Shown here piece by piece: positions 56,922 to 64,000 of a stretch of 64,000 bases of DNA. Source of the DNA: Trichoplusia ni (Eukaryota; Arthropoda; Insecta; Lepidoptera; Noctuidae); NCBI RefSeq assembly GCF_003590095.1, contig NC_039493.1, forward strand, positions 5,828,001 to 5,892,000. The letters run 5' to 3'. The first letter of the stretch is position 1, and the number at the start of each line of letters is the position of its first letter. The position numbers and the translations under genes are program-made. The notes below the pieces were generated by a model. The model was not told the origin of the DNA. It saw nothing but the letters and a program-made list of their open reading frames with translations, and made no database searches.

Positions 56922-59900
56922 CTGCCACACACACACACACGACATATCAGACAGTGACGACTATGCCGAGGCACGAGCCGTTGTGACGTCGCTACGATTT
57001 CTTTTTATGCAAAGAACCATCTTAAATTAGTTAACAGCACTTCAGTGCAGTCTTTGAGTATACGGTAATTGATAATCAGGTGAAGGTATCGAAATGATGA
57101 GATATACTTACGACGTAGCGACGACACAACGAATCAAGTGATATACTTTTTTTAATTAGTATTTATTGAAGCATATTTTTGTGAGGCAGGGTGAAGTACT
57201 TAATTATTTAAATGTATTATTAATATTCTACTGAGAGCGTTAATCAGATTAAAAAGTCCAGCAAATATTATTGATTCAAAGAAAACCTGAATATGAGGAG
57301 TAAAACTGACAATTTCCGGATTGATTATAAATTTCTTTTCATCAAGTAAAAACATAAACAATATATTTAAGCAAATAAGAATATAACAGATAGCAGTATT
57401 CCTATTATTAATATTAATATAAAATATTATGGTTACGTATTAAATTTTGAATATTTAAACCAATTGACCCTTGAGCGACAGCATTGGCATGATCGACGTG
57501 ATGGTTAAAACTTATACTATGGTCGGGTCCGTACAAATAGCAAACCGTTTATATTCCCAAACATATTCGGTATAAGATTTGAATTCAATTTTATTCATAT
57601 AACGTTACTCGAGTTTAAGAATAATATACATAAAATCATAATAATCATACTATAGTATCGTCTGGAAACACTATTTTTTTTCTTACATTTAATTTATCTT
57701 CTACAGGCGGGAAGTCAAACCGGCCATTTTGTTCTCTAGATGTTTTTTTTTTTATATGCATAAGTATTATCCAATTCAGCTTATGCGATAACTTAATACC
57801 GATTTAATTTTCAGTTGTTTGGGCTTTGTTAATTTAATTGAATAATTTGATACATTGCTTGATAAATAAATACTTATATTGCAAATGCAAGAAGATAGTG
57901 AAAAATATTTGTTCGTTTGGCGATTTGTATATGCACGGACCTAGACCCATATTGGAATAGTATCCGCGACCAGTACCGGTGTTACATGACTCGTTACAGC
58001 TGAGCTGTGGCATTGTACGCAGAGTATCGCAAACCTAACAGCCGCCGACGTCGAGTGCCAACACCGCGCTGGCGCTTGCTGCGACCACACACCCACACGC
58101 CTGCAACACGCACACGTCAGGCACACACACACACACGCGTAGGCGACACTAATACTCACAAGGATCTCATTATACACCATATCTTTGTACATAAATATAT
58201 AGACAATACATCAAAGTTAACCAAAATGCACTATCTACATAGCAGGAGTTATATAATAATAGGTTATATAGGTTTTCAATGTAGGTTGCAGTGCCTGTTG
58301 CGAAGTATTTCCGTACAACTCACCGTCTTGGTCGTAGTCGACATCCCTCGTGATGCCGAGCAGCTGGTTGCAGCGTTGCAGGGCGTGTTGCAGGTAGTCG
58401 GAGATGGCCTTGTGGTTATCTAACACTTCCTCTTCGGCGCGTTGCATCTCGTCGATGGCTTCGTGGAAAGTGTACATTTCTGCTGACATATCGCCCTCCT
58501 GGAAAGGTCAGGGAAATAGTGAGTGTAGAACACGTTATTTACGTTTTTAGAGTTATAGATTGTATATCCGAAAATATATATAATCTATAACTCTAAAAAC
58601 GGGCATAGGTATGTAGTGGTTGCGGTATCACAGTTTAAAAAGTGAGTGGATAAAAACGTGGGAAAATTGCCTTCTGACGTAGTATAAGTTCGTTAAATAC
58701 ATTCGCCAGTGGCACGTGGGTACGCCCGGAGCGGAGCATGGCTTACATTGAGGTCCCGGAGCTGCGCGAGGTCGGGCAGCTCCCGCGCAGGCTCCATGTC
58801 CACGTCGGGGTCGCGGCGCGCGGGCGCGTCCGTGCCCAGCTCCTTGACGCGGTCGGCGTAGCGCAGCGTGTTGAGCGAGTGCTCGCAGGAGGACATGGCG
58901 GGCGAGATCATGGCGATCATGCACGTGCGGGACTTGTCGCCGATGAAGCTGTCGCGCAGCACCTGCGTCAGCTTGGACACGCGGAACGGGAGGTGGTTCT
59001 GCCCCTTCATGCCCAGCGCGCGGATACACTCCTTCAGCGCCAGCAGGGACTTGTTGATCTCGGCGCTCTCCATGCCTGCAAGCATTCAAATCATAACTAT
59101 ACACAAAACGGTTTTAGCGAAAAAAAAGTAGGTTTTAAAACATTACAAAGCATACTAGTTGAAAGACATTTTGATGGTAATTTACTCTCACGAACATTCG
59201 GAAAATTCATATGAATTATCTTTCTCTATCATCCACTACGACAGCATAGTGTACTTACGCGTCTGCCGGTTGGCGGAGGAGGTGTCGGCGCCCCTCTCGT
59301 TCCCCGCGAGGTCGATGAGTGAGAACTTCCCGTGTACGCGGTGCATGCCCGGCGACCGCACTACTATTTGAAAAACCGCGTGCGACCGGGACGAGTTTGA
59401 GTTCGCTGACGTCTGGAAAGTGAAGATGAATTAAATTAAATTATTTGTTGATTGATTTAGATAGCCGCCATATTTTGTAAATTAGCCAATTTTACCGAGT
59501 GCTGGTATAAGCCTCCTCGTTGTTTCTAATTGGTTAGTGTTATCACGGGAATTTACGTTCTCTCAGCTCTCTGGTGCTTAAGAAGTTAAGGGTTATCAGT
59601 TCATTGAAGCGGACCGAGGCTGCAAAGCAGAAAAACGAAGAAATATTTAGCAGTAAGGTTACATGATAGAGGAAAGGGGGTGATTTTCATGAAATTAGTT
59701 AATATTTTTGCTTTTTCTTTCCGATCTGCAATTTCGCTTCGCTTCAATGGAAAATCAGTTTAAAAATAATTTTCATAGATTAAATAATGGCTAGGTTAAT
59801 GGGTTGTGAGCGTGTGTACCTGTCCGGAAGTCCTGGCGGCGTTGCCATGCTGTATGAGCTTGAGCACCTCGTCCACGTTGTCGACCACCTTCTCGGTGAG

Positions 59901-62900
59901 CCCCACGATCTGTACCTGCTGCTTGCCGTCCTCCAGCACGCGCAGCTTCGCCTTGTCCGCCAGCAGGTCGAACACCTGGGGATACACTCGATATGCTATA
60001 ATAACTTTATTTCTTTGGGCTCGAGCAAGCACTTTTGTTTGCTAGTAGTAATGATATGAAATGCTTGCAAATCAACCAATTACATATGAAATGTTGCCTA
60101 CTAGATACGCAACAAATCAAAGTTTCTGATTTGCGATACCTCTAATTACGTGTTCTAAATAGTTTAGTTTGCCTCACCTTGCCCGAGTATATCTCAAAAA
60201 AGGAAGCCGACACGATGAGGTTGAGCGGCTTGTACTTGGGTGACTTCAGGTACGCGAACACGTCGCGCGCCGCCATCGCGTATATACCCTTCTTACAGTC
60301 TTGCGTTTTACCCTGGAACACGCACAAGAATATTTGTAAATATCAAATACAATACTTAAACTATAGAATTGTTCACATATGAATACAGGATAGGGAAATG
60401 GTTATGTGTATCATGATTAAGGCACGACGTCGTAACGCGTACAACTTTATACGTTAGCATTAAAAAAAGTTATTAAATATTAAAAGGGCATGTAACAAAT
60501 TATACTTGAATAATCGACATTGATATCTCATTTTATTATAGCAAATTATGCTTCTGTATTGCTATTTTTTCAAATTGTATTGAGCATATTACCTGAAAGT
60601 CACCACCCATGGTATGCGTCTTGCCTGAGCCAGTCTGTCCGTACGCGAAACACGTCGCCATGCCACCTTCGAATATTGTCTGCACCAACGGCTTTGCCGT
60701 ATATCTGCAATGTAAAAATGATGTGTTAAAAACGGCAACTAGCATTTGCTTGCAGAATAATATACCTTAGCAGATAGGCATAGAGTTTATAATTAATTGT
60801 TTTGTCTGTGTTTACTTACTTGTAGACAACTTCATTGGTACACGAGTCGTCGAACGCGTAGTCGAAGCGGAACTTCTGGTTCTCGAGGTATTTCGTGAGG
60901 TCTACCTTGTTCTTCGGTTCGTGGACGATCATTTGGTCTTTCGTCGGCACGCTTATTACGTCCACCTGGAACCATTACAAAGTGACGATACACATTATTT
61001 TAAGTTAAGTAACACTCTGATACAGGTCACACATTTTAATAACCTGTATAATGTTTAACTATCTTTAGACGTTATCGTCATCTATCTCTTCAATTTCTAC
61101 AAAAAAAGTAGGCATTAAAAAAATACTGACCTCTTTTTTAGCATTTTCTTTCTTATTAAGCGGCCTCTTTCTGACGCAGACAGTGATTTGATGGTCCTCT
61201 ACAGGTTCGTTGCCAGTCAGCGGCCTGAACTCGATACTGTTCTGGTACTCCCGGATCATCGCTAAGAACTCCCAGTTCGGATTGCCAGGGTCCATGTTCA
61301 TTAACGCTTCCTGGAATTTGCAAAGCAAAGTTAATAATATTTTGGTTTTGTAGAAAAAAAGATGCCGTAGTTAATAATTTCACTAGTTCTAAAACTGCAA
61401 TCATCAGGAACAGTAATTTCACTATTTATGAATTTCTATTTAAATATTATGTAAATAATGTCAAAAAAACTAAGCATACTACAACTGTTATTTGAAGACT
61501 GGGCAAGGTGTTCTGAGTTGCAAATGTTGCAATATTGGCCTTTAAGGCCGCTATAACAAGGCACCTTGCCTTGTAACAAATTACATAGGACTTCATAATC
61601 ATTGGTATGAGGAGCGATTCGGGTGAGTTTATGTAATCCTCTCCTGCTCGAGTTCGGTAACCTAACCTTACCCTATCGTCATTAGCTGGTTAGAGATTGC
61701 GATGTGTGTGTGTGTTCGTGTACCTTCTCCTCCTTGAGCTCGGCCTGCCGCTGGCGGCGCTTCTCGCGGTTCTCCTTGAGGCGCTCGACCTCCTTGACGA
61801 CGTTGGAGCGGCGCACGGCGCCCGACGCCACGGCGTGCGGCACCGACACCGTGGAGGCCACCGCCGCCGCGCGGCCCGCGCCGCCGCTCGCCGCGCTGCC
61901 GCTCGTGAACTGCCCACACCATACAATACACCTATTATACTACCGTAAGGATATAAGTCATTGATTCTTTCCTACTTTGGAGAAAACAAAGGTATAACAC
62001 CTCTTCGACTTCAATCTTCAATCTAGCGCCTATAGTTGTGAAACAAAGACTATAATTTTTGACATAGAGTGGCATCTCTTATGCTGGCGCTGTCAGTTCT
62101 TCACAAGAAGGTCTAGCCTCAACGACTACGAATGCCATTTATTGGTTTCACATCAATTCCCAATTCGAAATGTTCCTTCTTTTTCACCATACAAAAAATT
62201 AAAATCGATAAACAAATTCATCTCCCTTAACTTGACCATCAACTACTCCTTACTTACAAAAAAATTAATATCTGAAATAAATAATAGTTAAAGGGATGAG
62301 GAAAGAGGGAAAGGAAATGGAACGGAACCTCTTTAACATTGTGGATCCTCCTCTGCAAGTGCGGCATGTAAGGTGACTGCTGCAAGCCTTGAGGTACGGA
62401 AGCGGCGCTCGGCGTGCTGCCGGCTCGTGACCGACCGCCGGACGGGGGAGGTTGCTAGGAACGGGAACAGGATAGGACGGGGTAAGGGGTGTGACAAAAA
62501 GGGGGTGAGTTTTTCTGTGGCACCTCGGTACGTAGGTATATGATGAACAATCTATGCAACATCATCTGTCAAGATGTAATCTATATCTATATCAAGAATA
62601 CAGAAGATATACTTAAAGTAGGTACGGGATACTTGGGATTTGATGTTGTTAGTGTACCTGTTGTGTAATCCTAGTGTTAGTGGGCGCGGGCTGTGGGGGC
62701 TGCTGCGGCGGCGGCACGTTCTCGGCGCCCCGCCTGCCCGTCGTGTCGCCCCCGTGGCCGTTCGTGTACGCGCCGGCCGCGTTCGACAACCGCATCTGGT
62801 TGTTCCGCGTCACCCGTGACGGCGCTGTAGACAAACATCACAAATGATTTGGTAACTTATAGCTTATGCTAGCTTAATAATAATTAATCTAATAATTAGA

Positions 62901-63843
62901 TGATCTTATGAAAGAAACAAACATTAAAATAATCCTCATTTATTTACTGTAAATAAGAAATAATTCAAAGTTTTTATCACAAAAAAGGGTTCTCAACTGC
63001 CAACAATAATTTTCCCGCGCAAAAAGCATCTGGTACCAATTCTATATTTTTTTTAAATACATGGATCCTACTGAACTTCTACACACTATAATAAGGATCT
63101 TCCTGGTTTTCACCAAAATGCGTAGATGTTTAAACTCGAAATATTTTTAGAATACAGCGTGTGCCCATATTGTTTGATTGAGGTAAAAACTTTAAAATAT
63201 CGAACTCTCTTAAGATTGTTTAAGGCTAGAATTATTGCGTTAACGGCACAGTCACCCACGTATAAAATTCATAACCGTGTTGATATTTCGCATACAATAC
63301 AGATTACGTTATGCAAAACGTTGGATATGTGTGCTAATCCAAGCCTCTTTATATAGAGTGTAGCTCCATATAAATCTGTTTACGAAAATATTTTACAGGT
63401 GCTTAAGACAACTGCAAAAATATTTTTTGCATGGTTTTTAACAAAGTATTAATCAGGCAATCTCTGGCCTTAAACGAACTTAAGTCACGCAATGCTTTTA
63501 GGCAAAATCTCATAAGCAAAAACAACCGTCATGCAGTCATTACTTTGTCCAAATTCGAGCATACCTAACATATCCATGAATCATACTGACGTAATATCTT
63601 ATTCTAGATCATTGTGCAAAAGAAATATCTCCAAAAAAGTGTGAAAAGCGTATCGTTATGAAGTATCATCGCAAACGTGGTGCATATTAACAGTGGAGTC
63701 TTACGTGACTTCGGCGTCGGTTTTTGTTCCTCATCCACCACCTCTTCACTAGGCGATTCAGATTTTTCAAATGCTTCCATTGGAGCATTGTTTTCAGTCG
63801 AATCGGCGACTCGCCGTCGACATCTTAACCACGAACAGCACAT
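56779..63843 (-). CDS. Klp10A: kinesin-13 microtubule depolymerase (whole gene in window, 13 exons)
   Basis: Exons, in transcript order: 63843-63705, 62824-62658, 62454-62329, 61909-61724, 61310-61131, 60965-60820, 60704-60593, 60312-60178, 59975-59820, 59412-59259, 59075-58747, 58498-58324 and 56921-56779. They join in frame to 715 residues if translation starts at 63843. Kinesin-13 proteins do not walk; they use ATP to peel tubulin from microtubule ends at centrosomes, spindle poles and kinetochores. Seen: class-specific neck (KEVERLKENREKRR, about 185-198), motor with P-loop GQTGSGKT (337-344), depolymerase KVD motif in NKVDLTKYLE, switch I NSNSSRSH, switch II DLAGNERG, KEC motif in LALKECIRAL, and the C-terminal YTFHEAIDEM and DVDYDQD segments. 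Related proteins carry a Tudor-like N-terminal domain not found here, so coding exons may continue past the right edge. Confidence 0.93.
56922..58323 (-). other. kinesin-13 intron 12
   Basis: The largest intron of the gene in this window, 1.4 kb. It holds two CA/GT microsatellites (56926-56940 against the acceptor and 58121-58137) and a patch at 57704-57735 with GGCGGGAA and GGCCATTTTG, which resemble E2F and YY1 sites. No coding segment. Confidence 0.6.
58324..58498 (-). CDS. Klp10A: kinesin-13, exon 12 (C-terminal helical domain)
   Basis: Encodes SAEMYTFHEAIDEMQRAEEE, VLDNHKAISDYLQ and TRDVDYDQD. The FHEA and DVDYD segments match the C-terminal dimerisation/regulatory region of KIF2 proteins. 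Donor GACG|GTGAGT. Confidence 0.93.
58542..58601. repeat. 20-bp perfect inverted repeat in kinesin-13 intron 11
   Basis: CGTTTTTAGAGTTATAGATT at 58542-58561 has its exact reverse complement at 58582-58601. The arms continue for about five more bases after one mismatch, leaving a short loop. The transcribed intron would fold into a stem of about 25 bp. It could be an insertion end, a small MITE remnant or a local palindrome. Confidence 0.75.
58747..59075 (-). CDS. Klp10A: kinesin-13, exon 11 (end of motor)
   Basis: Encodes MESAEINKSLLALKECIRAL with the KEC motif, FRVSKLTQVLRDSFIG, SRTCMIAMISPAMSSCEHSL and NTLRYADRVKEL, which closes the motor. An Asp/Pro-rich linker follows. Relatives that I remember read MEGAEINKS, so this Gly-to-Ser change is unusual. 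Donor CTCAAT|GTAAGC. Confidence 0.95.
59259..59412 (-). CDS. Klp10A: kinesin-13, exon 10 (switch I and II)
   Basis: Encodes TSANSNSSRSHAVFQIVV with switch I SSRSH, and GKFSLIDLAGNERGADTSSA with switch II DLAGNER. The next residue is Asn in SANRQT where relatives I remember have Asp (SADRQT). Donor GACGC|GTAAGT. Confidence 0.95.
59820..59975 (-). CDS. Klp10A: kinesin-13, exon 9
   Basis: 52 codons, phase 0: VFDLLADKAKLRVLEDGKQQ, VQIVGLTEKVV and LIQHGNAARTSGQ. This is nearly identical to known kinesin-13 motors. Donor GACAG|GTACAC, one of three GTACAC donors in this gene. Confidence 0.95.
60178..60312 (-). CDS. Klp10A: kinesin-13, exon 8
   Basis: 45 codons, phase 0: DCKKGIYAMAARDVFAYL and LIVSASFFEIYSGK, the FFEIYSGK strand being typical of kinesin motors. 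Donor GGCAAG|GTGAGG. Confidence 0.95.
60593..60704 (-). CDS. Klp10A: kinesin-13, exon 7 (P-loop)
   Basis: Encodes YTAKPLVQTIFEGGMATC, then FAYGQTGSGKTHTMGG, the ATP-binding Walker A loop. Acceptor ACATTGCAG|A; donor TTTCAG|GTAATA. Confidence 0.96.
60820..60965 (-). CDS. Klp10A: kinesin-13, exon 6 (KVD loop)
   Basis: Encodes MIVHEPKNKVDLTKYLENQK, then FRFDYAFDDSCTNEVVY. The KVD finger in loop 2 is the depolymerase-specific motif that contacts the inter-tubulin groove. Acceptor GGTTCCAG|GTG; donor TACAA|GTAAGT. Confidence 0.95.
61131..61310 (-). CDS. Klp10A: kinesin-13, exon 5 (start of motor core)
   Basis: 60 codons, phase 0. It encodes DPGNPNWEFLAMIREYQNSI and DDHQITVCVRKRP-type sequence (here EDHQITVCVRKRPLNKKE), the first beta-strand of the kinesin-13 motor. 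Donor GAG|GTCAGT. Confidence 0.95.
61702..61715. repeat. TG microsatellite next to kinesin-13 exon 4
   Basis: A short TG run lies 8-21 bp past the donor of exon 4. On the transcript strand it reads as a CA run following GTACACGAA. Confidence 0.7.
61724..61909 (-). CDS. Klp10A: kinesin-13, exon 4 (class-specific neck)
   Basis: Acceptor GTGGGCAG|TTC; donor GAGAAG|GTACAC. Begins with an Ala/Gly/Ser-rich tract, then SNVVKEVERLKENREKRRQR, QAELKEEK. This highly charged helical neck is needed in kinesin-13s for binding curved tubulin. The exon is extremely GC-rich. Confidence 0.93.
61910..62328 (-). other. kinesin-13 intron 3
   Basis: Intron between exon 3 and exon 4, about 0.4 kb, AT-rich to mixed. 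Just downstream of the weak exon 3 donor, the transcript strand has a pyrimidine tract and TTTATTTCAG, a good acceptor-like sequence that is not used in the frame I built. Confidence 0.55.
62329..62454 (-). CDS. Klp10A: kinesin-13, exon 3 (probable cassette exon)
   Basis: 42 codons, phase 0 at both ends, with acceptor CCGTTCCTAG|CAA. It encodes a Ser/Pro/Gln-rich segment ending LQRRIHNVKE. The donor GAG|GTTCCG is weak, and an internal GTACCT 69 bases earlier is also in phase. Skipping the exon keeps the frame, so it is probably alternative. Confidence 0.55.
62658..62824 (-). CDS. Klp10A: kinesin-13, exon 2 (disordered linker)
   Basis: Acceptor TGTCTACAG|CG; donor ACAACAG|GTACAC. It encodes PSRVTRNNQMRLSNAAGAYT, then a Gly- and Pro-rich stretch (ENVPPPQQPPQPAPTN). 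Low-complexity N-terminal sequence before the neck is usual for KIF2/Klp10A proteins. Confidence 0.8.
62825..63704 (-). other. kinesin-13 intron 1
   Basis: An 880-bp AT-rich intron from GTAAGA to TGTCTACAG. The plus-strand open frame inside it has no domain signature. Confidence 0.6.
63705..63843 (-). CDS. Klp10A: kinesin-13, first exon in window
   Basis: The frame runs from an ATG at 63843 (context CAAAA-ATG) to donor TCAC|GTAAGA at 63704. The peptide is acidic and disordered, including NNAPMEAFEKSESPSEEVVD. It may be the initiating exon of one isoform or an internal exon whose acceptor I cannot fix (a weak TTAAG exists near 63828). A second ATG within it (MEAF) is another possible start. 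Confidence 0.55.
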
Positions 63844-64000
63844 TTTTGACAGTATTTTATATGTATTTAACTACATTCCTCGGTCAAATAATATGTGCTG
63901 CTCTGATAGACGGATTGCTCGGAATGAGTTCAGTCTGCGTTGGCGCAAGGTAATCCTGCGCCTGCGCTACCCGCCATATTAGGATCTCTTTCCGTAGTCA
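63844..64000. other. promoter-like or upstream sequence at right edge
   Basis: 63935-63975 is GC-rich, with GCGCAGGCGCAG on the minus strand resembling an NRF1 site. On the plus strand, TTCAGTC (initiator-like TCAGT at 63930-63934) precedes CGCAAG|GTAATC. A kinesin-13 promoter, a divergent promoter or both could lie here, but the window ends too soon to decide. Confidence 0.3.

Noticed and set aside
58628..59214. Plus- and minus-strand open frames of up to 158 codons over kinesin-13 exon 11.
   Set aside because: Frame shadows of the conserved motor exon 58747-59075. Only one frame matches kinesin-13 and its splice sites.
61668..61964. Several Arg/Ala-rich open frames on both strands.
   Set aside because: Shadows of the GC-rich neck exon 61724-61909. 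The true frame contains the conserved KEVERLKENREKRR segment.
1..64000. CRISPR arrays, operons, bacterial ribosome-binding sites or phage-like modules.
   Set aside because: The sequence is clearly animal nuclear DNA with spliced genes and insect repeats; no regularly spaced repeat array or prokaryotic gene layout is present.

Overview
The window is AT-rich nuclear DNA from an insect, most likely a moth. Spliced genes with GT-AG introns, low gene density and several dispersed repeats that I recognise from Lepidoptera support this. One repeat (11930-12120) carries a 3' end that I associate mainly with noctuid-type moths, so a noctuoid is my best guess. That placement rests on memory of repeat families, not on a search.

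Layout. Positions 1-15152 hold no recognisable gene: AT-rich DNA with tRNA-derived SINE copies, a candidate MITE and one small open frame with a possible helix-turn-helix (5607-5792, minus). Positions 15153-44472 (plus) hold a five-exon TMEM205-like membrane protein gene with a 21.5-kb first intron. That intron contains a Ty3/gypsy integrase remnant, a SINE, a Penelope-like fragment, twin perfect hairpins and a butterfly/moth SINE-type repeat. Positions 45189-45262 (minus) hold a short, strongly coding-like open frame that may be the first exon of an unrecognised gene. Positions 47027-49338 (plus) hold a three-exon FICD gene, the ER adenylyltransferase that modifies BiP, with intact Fic and inhibitory motifs. 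Positions 56779-63843 (minus) hold a 13-exon kinesin-13 (Klp10A/KIF2A type) microtubule depolymerase, converging on FICD. Its extreme N-terminus may lie beyond the right edge.

The three genes do not form a pathway: ER proteostasis (FICD), a small multi-pass membrane protein (TMEM205) and spindle/microtubule dynamics (kinesin-13). FICD and kinesin-13 are tail to tail, with opposing poly(A) signals about 25-35 bp apart near 52240-52280.

Points most worth a second look: twin perfect hairpins with identical CTAT loops at 27278-27361; two different repeats (22957-23040 and 50176-50455) sharing a hammerhead-like order of motifs; three CACGTG boxes spaced exactly 15 bp apart at 37367-37402; interleaved inverted repeats at 53101-53148; candidate stress-response elements ahead of FICD; and the two unexplained coding-like minus-strand segments.
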